Notes: a model not told the origin generated them from the sequence alone. 64,000 nucleotides of DNA from Streptomyces neyagawaensis (GCF_023516595.1 NZ_JAMGBG010000078.1:80225-144224), one strand, 5' to 3'. Positions 1-8,217 are shown, counted from the stretch's first letter. Made by a program: numbers and translations.

Positions 1-157
1 CCTGCACCGAGTGCACCTGCATCTCGTAGTCGTTGGTGAGGTAGAAGCGCCGCTCGGTCTCGATCACGTATTTGAACAGACCGACGACATCGCGGTACTC
101 CCGGTAGAGCTTCAGCTCCATCTCGGTCTCGTACTTCTCGAGGTCCTCGGCGCTCAT
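1..157 (-). CDS. DUF2469 family protein, N-terminal part (cut by window edge)
   Basis: The reading frame starts at the ATG at 157-155 and runs off the left edge after about 52 codons. The visible residues begin MSAEDLEKYETEME and continue through LYREYRDVVGLFKYVIETER, which is the start of the small conserved actinobacterial DUF2469 protein. Its function is unknown to me. It lies downstream of the Nudix gene on the same strand with a gap of about 55 bp, so it may be the last gene of the sip transcription unit. The identity is fairly secure from sequence memory and position; the C-terminus cannot be assessed. Confidence 0.8.
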   Translation of the reverse strand, partial: MSAEDLEKYETEMELKLYREYRDVVGLFKYVIETERRFYLTNDYEMQVHSVQ

Positions 158-213
158 GGCATGTTCCCCTTCAGCCGTGCGATCCCCCCATTGTGCGCCA
201 GCCCCGCACGCCT

Positions 214-855
214 CTAGACAATTTCGGTCTCGAGGACCACGGGCTGGGCCGGGGGACCCTCGTCGAGCAGCGTGCGCAGCAGTTCGGCGAGTCTGGTCGG
301 GTACACAGTCTCATGCGTGCGGGTGAGTTCCCCGCACGTCCACCAACGTGCTCCCGCGACACTGCGCCGTTCCAGCTCGGTCAGGCCCGCCGCGCCGGGC
401 AGCGGCTGGTGTGCGACGGCCGTGCGGGCCAGGAAGTACCACTCGTCCTGGTCCCAGCGGCGCCCGGCGAAGGGGAAGGAGCACCTCCGCCGCCAGAGGA
501 CCTGGCCGAGTTCCGCGTCCGTGATCCCGGTCTCCTCGGCGAGCTCCCGCAGCGCGGCCTCCTCCAGGGTCTCCGTGCCCTCGACGCCGCCGCCGGGGGT
601 GAACCACCAGTCGTCCGACGGATCGTCCGGTTCATGCCCGTGCAGCAGGAGGATCCGGTCCAGTGGATCCAGCAGGATCAGCCGGGCCACCGTGCGCAGC
701 CCGCCCTCGTAGGTGTCCTCGGCCGCGTCCCCGGCATCCCGGTCGTCACCGCCGTACGAGCTGTACGTGGCCCCGTGCGGCGACACCGGCGGCTGCGCGT
801 ACGGCGGCTTCGGCGACGCACCGTACGACGGCTCACGCGACGGCTCAGCCGACAC
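214..855 (-). CDS. NUDIX hydrolase
   Basis: A 213-residue Nudix-fold protein with a GTG start at 855-853. The Nudix box is complete at residues 89-111 (GGVEGTETLEEAALRELAEETG), with the RELAEETG metal-binding glutamates. The first 50 residues are a Pro/Ser/Tyr-rich, low-complexity extension that is probably disordered; the catalytic domain may begin near residue 52. The start overlaps the end of sipZ by 11 nt, so the two are probably translationally coupled. Nudix enzymes hydrolyse nucleoside diphosphates linked to another moiety; the substrate cannot be read from the sequence. No secretion signal is seen, so it should be cytoplasmic. Confidence 0.88.
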   Translation of the reverse strand: MSAEPSREPSYGASPKPPYAQPPVSPHGATYSSYGGDDRDAGDAAEDTYEGGLRTVARLILLDPLDRILLLHGHEPDDPSDDWWFTPGGGVEGTETLEEAALRELAEETGITDAELGQVLWRRRCSFPFAGRRWDQDEWYFLARTAVAHQPLPGAAGLTELERRSVAGARWWTCGELTRTHETVYPTRLAELLRTLLDEGPPAQPVVLETEIV

Positions 856-1588
856 GGGCGGGCTCCGTCGGCGTACGGTCGCGGCCGCCGAGCCGCTTGG
901 CCACGGGGCCGTAGGCCGCGCCGCCCAGGACCAGCAGCATGCCCACGACCAGCGCGGCGGTGATCAGCCGCAGCGGGCCGGGAGAGGACAGCGCGCCCAG
1001 CTTCTCGAAGCCCGTGGGGCGGGCCAGCATGCCGTCCATGGGCCAAACGACGGCGTCCACGCGCGCGTCGACGTTGCCCCGCGGCACCGTGCCCTGGCCG
1101 GCCTCGGTCAGGTGGGCGGTGGAGTCCAGGGAGCCGCTGCGTTCGTCACCGAGGAGGAAGAGGCGGCCCTTGGGGACGGTGATCTCGGGGATGCCGGTCA
1201 GCTCGGCGTCCTGCCCCTTCGGCAGATACCCCTCGTCGATCTTCTTGCCGTTGACGGTCAGCTTGCCGTCGGTGCAGCAGGCGACCGTGTCCCCGCCGAC
1301 GGCGACGACCCGCTTGACCATGGGCGAGTTGCCCCAGGCCTCCTCCCGGAAGACCACGACGTCACCGCGCTGGACGTCGGCGCCGTCGACCCGCTGGGCC
1401 AGGATGCGGTCGCCGGAGGTGATGGTGGGCGACATGGAGTCGGTCGGCACCGTGTAGGGCTGGTAGATAACGGCACCCCACAGGAAGCCGCCGAGGAACA
1501 GCACACAGCCGAGGGCCACGGCCAGCCCCGACAGCTTGCTGCCGAGCCGTCCGCGGCCCTCGTCCGTACGGCCTGTCGTCCCGCTCAT
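845..1588 (-). CDS. sipZ: Type I signal peptidase SipZ
   Basis: A 247-residue membrane serine protease that removes signal peptides from exported proteins. The N-terminal membrane segment is at about 18-42, the catalytic Ser51 lies in PTDSMSPT, and the general-base Lys92 in MVKRVVAVGGD. Box E is LLGDERSGSLDST at 146-157, and a C-terminal membrane segment lies at about 207-225. The ATG at 1588 is chosen because a GGGGGAG Shine-Dalgarno lies just upstream; an in-frame GTG further up would add 18 residues without a better site. It is the last of four adjacent paralogues. The letter is assigned by gene order as in S. coelicolor/S. lividans, where sipZ heads its own operon. Confidence 0.9.
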   Translation of the reverse strand: MSGTTGRTDEGRGRLGSKLSGLAVALGCVLFLGGFLWGAVIYQPYTVPTDSMSPTITSGDRILAQRVDGADVQRGDVVVFREEAWGNSPMVKRVVAVGGDTVACCTDGKLTVNGKKIDEGYLPKGQDAELTGIPEITVPKGRLFLLGDERSGSLDSTAHLTEAGQGTVPRGNVDARVDAVVWPMDGMLARPTGFEKLGALSSPGPLRLITAALVVGMLLVLGGAAYGPVAKRLGGRDRTPTEPARVG

Positions 1589-1669
1589 CCCAGTGCTCCC
1601 CCAGTTCGGAGATTCGATCGCCCGGGCGCCGTGCGGAGCCACGGTTGATCGGCGATCTGGGACGGCACC

Positions 1670-2659
1670 CTACCCGGCGGTACCCGTGCCAGAAACCCTC
1701 GGGCTCTCGGCCGCGAGGAGACGGCGCCGGCGCCACAGCACCAGGGGAACCGCGCCCGCGAGACCGAGCGCGCCGGGCGCGGCGGCGCTCAGGTTCTGGT
1801 CGAAGGTGTCGGGAATCGGCAGCGTGGACCAGCGGGTGGGCGGCCAGGCGACCACGACGGCGCGGCCGACGACATTGTCCACGGGGACCATGCCCTTGTT
1901 CTTGTCGTTCTGGTGGTAGCGGGAGTCCAGCGAGTTCTGCCGGTGGTCACCCATGACCCAGATTTTGCCCTCGGGTACCTTCACCTTGAACTGGCCGCCG
2001 GTGTCGTCGACGGTGCAGGGAGTGTTGCCCGGGTACACATACGGCTCGTTCAGCGCCTTGCCGTTGACCTTCAGGGGGCCCGTGCCCTTGCACTCCACGG
2101 TGTCGCCGGCGACGCCGATGACCCGCTTGATGAGGTCCTTCTCCTCCGCGGACGGCATCAGGCCGATCCAGCCGAGGACCCGCTGCACGGGGTTGGGCTC
2201 CAGGGTGGGCTCGCCCCTGAGCCAGCCGGCCGGGTCGTGGAAGACGACGACCTCACCGCGCTCCGGCTCGGAACCGAACCAGGGGGTGAGCTTGTCGACC
2301 AGGACCCGGTCGCCCTCCTGGAGGGTGTTCTGCATCGAGTCCGACGGGATGGAGAACGCCTGGACCAGGAAGGTCTTGATCAGCAGCGCGAGGACCAGCG
2401 CGATCCCGATGAGGATCGGCAGTTCCTTCCAGAAGGAGCGCTGTTTCTTCTTGGGCGCACGGTTCTGCTCGCCGTCGTCCGTCGAGGTCCGGGTGTCCTC
2501 CCCGCCGTCCGCCCCGTCCGGGTGGTCACTCCCGTCGGACACGGAACCCTCGGAACCCACGGCGTTCTCCGCGGCCGGGGAAGCCGCCTCGTCGGACTGC
2601 TCGGGCCGCTCCTCGGAACCACCGTGTCCGGACCGTGCGCCGACCGCCAAATCCCCCAC
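1670..2659 (-). CDS. sipY: Type I signal peptidase SipY
   Basis: A signal peptidase I of about 329 residues. A long acidic, Ser/Asp/Glu-rich cytoplasmic N-terminus (1-70) ends in a basic patch PKKKQR, followed by a membrane anchor at about 79-100. Catalytic Ser108 is in SIPSDSMQ and Lys178 in DLIKRVIGVAGD. The end carries a second membrane segment followed by WRRRR, giving the two-anchor topology typical of Streptomyces SipX/Y/Z. Two in-frame GTG codons compete (2665 and 2659); 2659 is preferred because GAGGAG sits 5 nt before it. The first about 134 nt overlap the 3' end of sipX in another frame. Confidence 0.9.
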   Translation of the reverse strand: MGDLAVGARSGHGGSEERPEQSDEAASPAAENAVGSEGSVSDGSDHPDGADGGEDTRTSTDDGEQNRAPKKKQRSFWKELPILIGIALVLALLIKTFLVQAFSIPSDSMQNTLQEGDRVLVDKLTPWFGSEPERGEVVVFHDPAGWLRGEPTLEPNPVQRVLGWIGLMPSAEEKDLIKRVIGVAGDTVECKGTGPLKVNGKALNEPYVYPGNTPCTVDDTGGQFKVKVPEGKIWVMGDHRQNSLDSRYHQNDKNKGMVPVDNVVGRAVVVAWPPTRWSTLPIPDTFDQNLSAAAPGALGLAGAVPLVLWRRRRLLAAESPRVSGTGTAG

Positions 2660-3644
2660 ATCCACTCCTCACGCCGTACCGCCGCCCGCGCCACATCCGG
2701 TGCAGGCCCACCACTCCCATAACGAGCGGGAGTTCCGCAGGGGTCGGGAGGGGGATCAATCCGTTTCGATCCGCGGGGGCCACCCTATGCGAAGCGCCGA
2801 GGGCAATGGGCGACCCGCTCGGCACGGCGGAGAACGTGTCAGGCTCCTCCAACTGCCCCCAGTGGCCGATCGGCCAGGCGATGACCACGGCTCTACCGAC
2901 GACGGAGTCCATGGGGACCGTACCGCTGAACCGGGCCGTCTTCGAGTCGTCCGACTGGTGGGCGCGTGAATCGGCCGAATTCTCGCGGTGGTCGCCCATG
3001 ACCCAGAGCCGTCCCTGGGGCACGGTGACCTGGAACTCCTGCGTGGAGGGCTTGTTGCCCGGGTGGATGTAGGCCGTCTCGTCCAGCGGCATGCCGTTGA
3101 CGGTGACGCGGCCCTGGAGGTCGCAGCACTTGACGGTGTCGCCGCCGACCGCGACGACCCGCTTGATCAGGTCCTTCTCGTCGTCGGACGGGAGCAGTCC
3201 GATGAACTGCAAACCCTCCTTGATCTGCTTGATGACGATGGGGTCCTCGGTCGTGGCCGTGGTCTGCTCGTCCTCCAGCCAGCCGCCGGGGTCCTTGAAG
3301 ACGACGACGTCGCCCCGGACCGGCTTCGAGCCGAACCACGGGGTGAGCTTGTCGACCAGGACGCGGTCGCCGATCTGGATCGTCTGCTCCATGGAGCCCG
3401 ACGGGATCACGAACGCCTGGACGAGGAAGGTCTTCAGGACCAGCGCTATCAGGACGGCGACCCCGACGAGGAGCGGGATCTCCTTGACCGCCGAGCGGCG
3501 CCTGCGCCGTTTGATCTTGCGGGCGAGCTTGCGCCGCTCGACCCGGCTCGGCCGCGCGGCACCGCCGGCTCGCCGGGTGCCGGTGGGCAGCAGATTCTCG
3601 GACGGAGCGCTGGCGGCACCGCGGGGCCTGCCACGGTTACCCAT
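2526..3644 (-). CDS. sipX: Type I signal peptidase SipX
   Basis: A 372-residue signal peptidase I. The N-terminus is very basic (RRKLARKIKRRRRR near 37-50), followed by a membrane anchor at about 56-76, Ser84 in IPSGSMEQ and Lys161 in DLIKRVVAVGGD. Box E reads MGDHRENSADSRAH. After the catalytic domain come a hydrophobic stretch (LPLVMGVVGL) and a basic, Arg/Gly-rich tail of about 50 residues. That tail is encoded by DNA that also codes for the start of SipY, which makes this protein longer than the about 320 residues I remember for S. lividans SipX. The ATG at 3644 overlaps the sipW stop (ATGGGTAA), so coupling is likely. A GTG at 3650 is an alternative start. Confidence 0.88.
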   Translation of the reverse strand: MGNRGRPRGAASAPSENLLPTGTRRAGGAARPSRVERRKLARKIKRRRRRSAVKEIPLLVGVAVLIALVLKTFLVQAFVIPSGSMEQTIQIGDRVLVDKLTPWFGSKPVRGDVVVFKDPGGWLEDEQTTATTEDPIVIKQIKEGLQFIGLLPSDDEKDLIKRVVAVGGDTVKCCDLQGRVTVNGMPLDETAYIHPGNKPSTQEFQVTVPQGRLWVMGDHRENSADSRAHQSDDSKTARFSGTVPMDSVVGRAVVIAWPIGHWGQLEEPDTFSAVPSGSPIALGASHRVAPADRNGLIPLPTPAELPLVMGVVGLHRMWRGRRYGVRSGCGGFGGRRTVRTRWFRGAARAVRRGGFPGRGERRGFRGFRVRRE

Positions 3645-4383
3645 GCGCACCGCCGGCGGCGGGCACGCGCCCGTAGGCGTCGGGACGGTGCAGACGCGTC
3701 CAGTGGTCCGCGGGCCAGGCGATCCAGTCGGCCCGGCCGATCACGGCGTCGAGCGGGATCATGCCGCCACCCGGGGAGCCCAGGTGGTCGCGGGAGTCGC
3801 TGGAGTCGCCGCGGTGGTCGCCGAGGAGGAACAGACGCCCCTCGGGTACGACCACGTCGAAGGGCACGCTCGATGGGCTGTCCCCCGGGTACAGAAACGA
3901 CGACTCGTCGACCGACCGGCCGTTCACCTCAAGCCTCCCCTCCTGGTCGCAGCAGACCACCCGATCTCCCCCCACGCCGACAACGCGCTTGATGTAGTCG
4001 GCGTTCCCGAAGTAGCCGGTGCCGTCGAAGACGACGACGTCACCTCGCCGCGGCTCAGAACCGAAACGGTACGCCAACTTATTTACGAGAACGCGGTCCC
4101 CGATCCTCAATGAACGCTCCATGGAGCTGCTGGGAATCTGGAACGGCTGCATCACGAAGTTGCTGAAGAGCGTCAGAAAAAGCAGGCAGATCAGTACGGC
4201 AAGGGTGTATCGCCCACCCGGAACGGACTCGGCGGCCCGGCCCGCCCACACGAAACGCGACCGCCCCTCCGGCCGCTCCGTGTCCGAGGTCTCCTCGGAA
4301 CCGGCCGGGACGGATGACGTCCCGGCTTCGGAAGGGCGGGGGGAGCGGTCGCGCTCCTTGTACTGCTGTGCCTCGGTGTCCAT
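3637..4383 (-). CDS. sipW: Type I signal peptidase SipW
   Basis: A 248-residue signal peptidase I and the first of the four paralogues in transcription order. A charged N-terminus (1-55) precedes the membrane anchor at about 58-77. Catalytic Ser87 is in IPSSSMER, Lys132 in YIKRVVGVGGD, and box E is LLGDHRGDSSDSRDH. Unlike SipX/Y/Z it has no C-terminal membrane segment and ends VPAAGGAHG, so it should be a single-anchor enzyme. This agrees with what is known of SipW in S. lividans. It begins about 45 nt after the rplS stop. An in-frame extension to 4620 runs across rplS and is not credible as coding. Confidence 0.9.
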   Translation of the reverse strand: MDTEAQQYKERDRSPRPSEAGTSSVPAGSEETSDTERPEGRSRFVWAGRAAESVPGGRYTLAVLICLLFLTLFSNFVMQPFQIPSSSMERSLRIGDRVLVNKLAYRFGSEPRRGDVVVFDGTGYFGNADYIKRVVGVGGDRVVCCDQEGRLEVNGRSVDESSFLYPGDSPSSVPFDVVVPEGRLFLLGDHRGDSSDSRDHLGSPGGGMIPLDAVIGRADWIAWPADHWTRLHRPDAYGRVPAAGGAHG

Positions 4384-4429
4384 CGGGGCCAGATCGTATC
4401 CGGCCCCTCTATGACACGTGGGCGCGCGC

Positions 4430-4780
4430 TCAGTTGTCGCGCTTCTCCTTGATCTTCGCCGCCTTGCCGCGCAGCTCGCGCAGGTAGTACAGCTTGGCGC
4501 GACGGACGTCACCGCGGGTGACGAGCTCGATCTTCTCGACGATCGGGGTGTGCACCGGGAAGGTGCGCTCCACGCCGACGGAGAACGAGACCTTGCGGAC
4601 CGTGAAGGTCTCGCGGACACCGGCGCCCTGGCGGCGGATCACAACGCCCTTGAACTGCTGCACACGGGAGCGGTTGCCCTCGATGACGCGGACGTGGACG
4701 TTGACGGTGTCACCCGGGCGGAAGGCCGGGATGTCGCTGCGCAGCGACGCGGAGTCGAGGGAGTCGAGCAGGTGAGACAT
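4430..4780 (-). CDS. rplS: 50S ribosomal protein L19 (bL19)
   Basis: A 116-residue L19 beginning MSHLLDSLDSASL, with the family hallmark stretches FRPGDTVNVHVRVIEG and VRRAKLYYLRELRGKAAKIKE. It is part of the 30S-50S interface. The start at 4780 is chosen because L19 begins here; the nine extra upstream codons are not conserved. It follows trmD at a distance of 134 nt, in the usual rpsP-rimM-trmD-rplS order, and precedes sipW. The upstream gap contains a long-range inverted repeat that could matter for regulation. Confidence 0.97.
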   Translation of the reverse strand: MSHLLDSLDSASLRSDIPAFRPGDTVNVHVRVIEGNRSRVQQFKGVVIRRQGAGVRETFTVRKVSFSVGVERTFPVHTPIVEKIELVTRGDVRRAKLYYLRELRGKAAKIKEKRDN

Positions 4781-4801
4781 TGCGTCTGCTTTCTTCGCCC
4801 A

Positions 4802-4882
4802 TGCCACAGGTCATAGGCGGGAGCTAGGTTTTCCAAGAGGATGCTGTCCGTGTCGGGGCGGGCGTCGTGTCCCCCTGTGGCA
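4802..4882 (-). promoter_or_regulatory. Possible rplS leader with long-range pairing arms
   Basis: Two perfectly complementary 9-nt arms (TGCCACAGG at 4802-4810 and CCTGTGGCA at 4874-4882) flank 63 nt in the rplS 5' leader, ending about 22 nt before the start codon. They could close a leader RNA structure near the ribosome-binding region. This is a sequence observation only; no known L19 leader family is claimed. Confidence 0.3.
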
Positions 4883-4914
4883 GGGGCGCGCGCCGGACGA
4901 CGCACAACAGCGGC

Positions 4915-5748
4915 CTATTCTTCCACGCCCTCCAGCCGACGCCAAAATCGGCCGTGGGGCTCGCCCTCGGGGTCGGGTGCCCAGCCGAGGATGGAGAGCA
5001 TCTCCCGGTCCTTCTTGTCGAAGGCCTTGGGGTCGCAGCGCTCGATGAGGTCGGGCCGGTTGGCCGTCGTGCGCCTCAGTGCCTCGTCCCGGCGCCAGCG
5101 CGCGATCTTGCCGTGGTGGCCGCTGAGCAGCACATCGGGGATGTCCCGGCCGCGCCACTCGGGCGGCTTCGTGTAGACCGGCCCCTCCAGGAGGTTGGCC
5201 ATGGCGCCGGGCGCGAAGGAGTCGTCCTGGTGGGACGCGGCGTTGCCGAGGACACCGGGCAGCAGACGCGCCACGGCCTCCGTGATGACGAGGACGGCCG
5301 CCTCGCCGCCGGCGAGCACGTAGTCGCCGATGGACACCTCGTACACGGGCATACGGGTGGCGTACTCGTCGATGACACGGCGGTCGATGCCCTCGTAGCG
5401 GGCCGGGGTGAAGATCAGCCAGGGCCGCTCGGAGAGTTCGACGGCGAGGGTCTGGGTGAACGGGCGGCCGCTCGGGGTGGGGACGATGAGGGCGGGTCGG
5501 CGGGCGCCGGTCTCGTAGCCGTCGGCGAGGACGGAGTCCAGTGCATCGCCCCAGGGTTCGGTCTTCATGACCATGCCGGGGCCGCCGCCGTAGGGCGTGT
5601 CGTCGACGGTGTTGTGCCGGTCGTACGTCCAGGAGCGCAGATCATGCACGTGCACATTCAGCTGTCCACGCGCGCGTGCCTTCCCGACGAGGGAGACGTT
5701 CAGGGGGTCGAGGTACTCGGGGAAGATCGTGACGACGTCGAGCCGCAT
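4915..5748 (-). CDS. trmD: tRNA (guanine-N1-)-methyltransferase TrmD
   Basis: A 277-residue TrmD that methylates G37 of tRNAs reading CNN codons with S-adenosylmethionine, using a trefoil-knot fold. The start MRLDVVTIFPEYLDPL, the YGGGPGMVMK segment, SIGDYVLAGGEAA in the knot and the LLSGHHGKIARWRR substrate motif are all present. Its ATG overlaps the rimM TGA (ATGA), so the two are coupled. Length is normal for actinobacteria, which carry a slightly extended C-terminus. Confidence 0.97.
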   Translation of the reverse strand: MRLDVVTIFPEYLDPLNVSLVGKARARGQLNVHVHDLRSWTYDRHNTVDDTPYGGGPGMVMKTEPWGDALDSVLADGYETGARRPALIVPTPSGRPFTQTLAVELSERPWLIFTPARYEGIDRRVIDEYATRMPVYEVSIGDYVLAGGEAAVLVITEAVARLLPGVLGNAASHQDDSFAPGAMANLLEGPVYTKPPEWRGRDIPDVLLSGHHGKIARWRRDEALRRTTANRPDLIERCDPKAFDKKDREMLSILGWAPDPEGEPHGRFWRRLEGVEE

Positions 5749-6290
5749 CAGGCCTCGTCCCGCGACGACGCGATCTCCGCGCGGTCGTCGATCAGTCCGG
5801 CCGGCGGGTCGATGACCGCGCGCTGCTCCTCGAGGTCGATCTCGGTGACGATCTCCTCGACGAAGGGGATCATCACCTCGCTGCCGTCGGGCCGCTCGAC
5901 GATGAAGAGGTCCTGGGAGGGCAGGTGCGAGATCTCGGTGATCCGGCCGACCTCGATCCCGTCCTTGGTGACCACGTCGAGGTCGATCAGCTGGTGGTCG
6001 TAGTACTCGTCCTCTTCCTCGGGGAGTTCCTCCGGGTCCACCTCGGCGATCAGGAGGGTGTTGCGCAGCGCCTCGGCGGCGTTGCGGTCCTTCACGCCCT
6101 CGAAGCGCAGCAGGAGGCGGCCGCTGTGCACCCGGCCGGTCTCGATGGTGAGGGGCCCCGTCGAGGCGGGGTCGGTGGCCAGTACGGCGCCGGGCGCGAG
6201 CCTCAGCTCCGGCTCGTCGGTACGTACCTCGACGGTGACCTCGCCCTTGATGCCGTGGGCGCGGCCGATCCGTGCGACTACCAGCTGCAC
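5748..6290 (-). CDS. rimM: Ribosome maturation factor RimM
   Basis: A 180-residue 16S processing factor that binds uS19 during 30S head maturation. The N-terminal RimM barrel begins QLVVARIGRAHGIKGEVTV, and the C-terminal PRC barrel includes YYDHQLIDLDVV and PFVEEIVTEIDL. The GTG at 6290 is chosen as start because the family begins exactly here and AGGAG lies 10 nt upstream; the frame stays open for 54 more codons without conservation. Its stop overlaps trmD by 4 nt. Confidence 0.95.
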   Translation of the reverse strand: MQLVVARIGRAHGIKGEVTVEVRTDEPELRLAPGAVLATDPASTGPLTIETGRVHSGRLLLRFEGVKDRNAAEALRNTLLIAEVDPEELPEEEDEYYDHQLIDLDVVTKDGIEVGRITEISHLPSQDLFIVERPDGSEVMIPFVEEIVTEIDLEEQRAVIDPPAGLIDDRAEIASSRDEA

Positions 6291-6393
6291 TGTGCTTGAT
6301 CTCCTGTCATCGGACGGTCCGGACGACCGTACGACGTCGGGCCGGGGACGGCTCGATGGCCTTCCCCGGCCCGAGCCGGTGCTGCGAATTGCG

Positions 6394-6633
6394 TCAGCGG
6401 ACGTGATCCACGTCGACGAGGTCGACACGGACTCCGCGGCCGCCGATGGCACCCACGACGGTGCGCAGGGCGCGGGCGGTACGGCCGTTGCGGCCGATCA
6501 CCTTGCCGAGGTCATCGGGGTGGACCCGGACCTCGAGGACGCGCCCGCGACGCAGGTTGCGCGAGGCGACCTGTACGTCGTCGGGGTAGTCGACGATGCC
6601 CTTGACGAGGTGCTCGAGAGCCTCCTCGAGCAT
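6394..6633 (-). CDS. khpA: KH-domain RNA-binding protein KhpA
   Basis: A 79-residue single type-II KH domain, with the GxxG loop as GRNG in KVIGRNGRTARALR. It begins MLEEALEHLVKGIVDYPDDV, typical of the small KH protein (KhpA/YlqC) encoded between rpsP and rimM in Gram-positive bacteria. It starts 2 nt after rpsP, so they are co-transcribed. KhpA proteins bind many RNAs and affect division and cell size in some species; the function here is inferred. Confidence 0.93.
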   Translation of the reverse strand: MLEEALEHLVKGIVDYPDDVQVASRNLRRGRVLEVRVHPDDLGKVIGRNGRTARALRTVVGAIGGRGVRVDLVDVDHVR

Positions 6634-6635
6634 GC

Positions 6636-7064
6636 TCAGGCCTCGGTCGACTCAGACGAAGAAGACTCGGCCGCGGCCTCGTCCTTCTTCTCAGCCTTCT
6701 TCTTCTGGGTGATCGCCTCACCCTTGCCCTCGTCGTCGCCGCCGAGGGCCTCGAACGACGGGCGCGTGGACTTCGGCTCGGCGACGAGGAGCGGCGCCGG
6801 GGCGGGCTCGCCCTTGAACTTCTGCCAGTCGCCGGTCTTCTTCAGGATGGCGAGCACGGGCTCGGTCGGCTGCGCGCCGACACCCAGCCAGTAGGCGACG
6901 CGGTCCGCGTCGACCTCGATGACCGAGGGGTTGTACGTCGGGTGGTACTTGCCGATCTCCTCGATCGCACGACCGTCACGACGGGTACGGGAGTCGGCGA
7001 CGACGATGCGGTAGTGAGGCGAACGGATCTTGCCCAGACGCTTCAGCTTGATCTTGACTGCCAC
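6636..7064 (-). CDS. rpsP: 30S ribosomal protein S16 (bS16)
   Basis: A 142-residue S16. The core (1-90) begins MAVKIKLKRLGKIRSPHYRIVVADSRTRRDG and includes KYHPTYNPSVIEVD. The C-terminus is an actinobacterial extension rich in Lys, Glu, Ser and Ala, probably disordered. It is the first gene of the rpsP-khpA-rimM-trmD-rplS block. AGGAGAACCC precedes the ATG. Confidence 0.97.
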   Translation of the reverse strand: MAVKIKLKRLGKIRSPHYRIVVADSRTRRDGRAIEEIGKYHPTYNPSVIEVDADRVAYWLGVGAQPTEPVLAILKKTGDWQKFKGEPAPAPLLVAEPKSTRPSFEALGGDDEGKGEAITQKKKAEKKDEAAAESSSSESTEA

Positions 7065-7422
7065 GGGAGTGGGTTCTCCTGGAATTGACGTGGTTGGGCA
7101 CGGCGAGAATGCCGCGTGGGGTTGCGGTACCCGAGTGCCCGATGGACGCGTCAGCCGGAGGAGAGAGGGGTCCTGTGCGACTGTCGAGTACAGCTAGCCA
7201 TTGTGCCACACCCCACGGGTCGCGCTTGCCGCGAGGGGCCGCGTGCGGCCATGCCTGAGCGGCACCCCGCGCCAGGGGTGCGTCGCGCTCACCGGCGCGT
7301 AGAGGATGCCGCCGGGACGGCACCCTCCACTCCCGACTCGACGTGAGGCTCGCTGTACGACTCGACGGACGACTCACTGGTACGGCCGCCACGAGCAGCC
7401 GTCTGTTCAGTTCGTCGTCGCG
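7065..7422. other. Intergenic region upstream of rpsP
   Basis: No convincing coding sequence is seen in these 358 bp. The region lies between rpsP and the metalloprotease-like gene, both on the minus strand, so it should carry the rpsP promoter. Minus-strand text around 7188-7200 (TAGCTGTACT) is AT-richer than its surroundings and could be a -10 region, but I cannot fix a -35. Confidence 0.5.
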
Positions 7423-8019
7423 TCACGCCGCGCCCACGACCTCCGGGATCCGGAAGGGCTTTCCGCAGCCGCCGCAGACGATGGGTGCCTGGGCGAGTAC
7501 GGAGGGGACGACCCGGACGTTGCGTCCGCAGTCGCAGACCGCCTTGACCCGGACGCCTCCGCCGGAGGAGCCGTGACGGGCGGCCGGGCCCCGGAAGCTG
7601 CGGGCCGTGTCGGCGGAGGTGGCCGCCGTGTGGGCCTTCAGGGCGCGCTGCAGTTTCTCGATGGTCGGGCGGTAGCGACGCTTCGCCTCGGGGTTGAGGG
7701 TGACCAGCGAGAAGCCGCTGCTGGGATGCGGTTCCTCGGGGTGGTCGAGACCCAGTTCCTCGGCGATCGCGAGGAATCTCCGGTTGTGGTAGCGGCCGGC
7801 GCGGGAGGTGTCACGGACCCCTCGGGCGGCGGCGATGCCATGGACTGCCTCATGGAGCAGTCGCTCGAAGGAGAGTTCGTGCCCGCATGCGGACGACGAC
7901 TCCCCGATCAGGGACTCGGGGGCGGCAAGATCCGGCAACTCGGGGTGGTACCGCTGAATGTCGGCCCACGCCTGCGCCAGTTCTGCGGCGAGAACGGGTG
8001 GTGTCTGTGTCGTGCTCAC
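7423..8019 (-). CDS. Putative zinc-metalloprotease-like protein (HExxH-type variant)
   Basis: About 198 residues from a GTG at 8019. The central segment LLHEAVHGIAAARG has a HEAVH core resembling an HExxH zinc site, followed by RAGRYHNRRFLAIAEELGL, an arrangement seen in SprT-like proteins where a further ligand lies downstream. The C-terminus carries CDCGRNVRV and CGGCGKPF, a likely four-cysteine zinc ribbon. I do not recognise a named family member. The frame stays open upstream to 8397, but that part is low-complexity, and no good ribosome site marks the start. It is transcribed towards rpsP. Confidence 0.6.
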   Translation of the reverse strand: MSTTQTPPVLAAELAQAWADIQRYHPELPDLAAPESLIGESSSACGHELSFERLLHEAVHGIAAARGVRDTSRAGRYHNRRFLAIAEELGLDHPEEPHPSSGFSLVTLNPEAKRRYRPTIEKLQRALKAHTAATSADTARSFRGPAARHGSSGGGVRVKAVCDCGRNVRVVPSVLAQAPIVCGGCGKPFRIPEVVGAA

Positions 8020-8182
8020 GTAATGACAACGAGCCTGAGTGCCCCTGTGTTCCGATTCCGGGGCATCCCAAATAATTTGCACGTACCCGTCAGTTGCCGC
8101 TAGTGCGACCCGACGAGGGCGGGTGCGCTGATCTGCGGAGAAGCCTCGCAGCTCCACGCAAGGCGGTACGTAGTAACACGTA

Positions 8183-8217
8183 GCCCCGGCGCGTAGACAA
8201 GGTCCGCGCGCCGGGGC
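8183..8217 (-). terminator. Hairpin terminator after proS
   Basis: GCCCCGGCGCG at 8183-8193 pairs perfectly with CGCGCCGGGGC at 8207-8217 around a 13-nt loop. It lies about 60 nt past the proS stop on the minus strand. There is no U-tract, as is common in streptomycetes. Confidence 0.6.

Noticed and set aside
193..1648. Plus-strand frames over the Nudix and sipZ genes
   Set aside because: Arg/Gly/Pro-rich shadows of clear minus-strand genes.
4384..4620. N-terminal extension of SipW
   Set aside because: It would overlap the whole second half of rplS; the peptide is Arg/Ser-rich shadow sequence.
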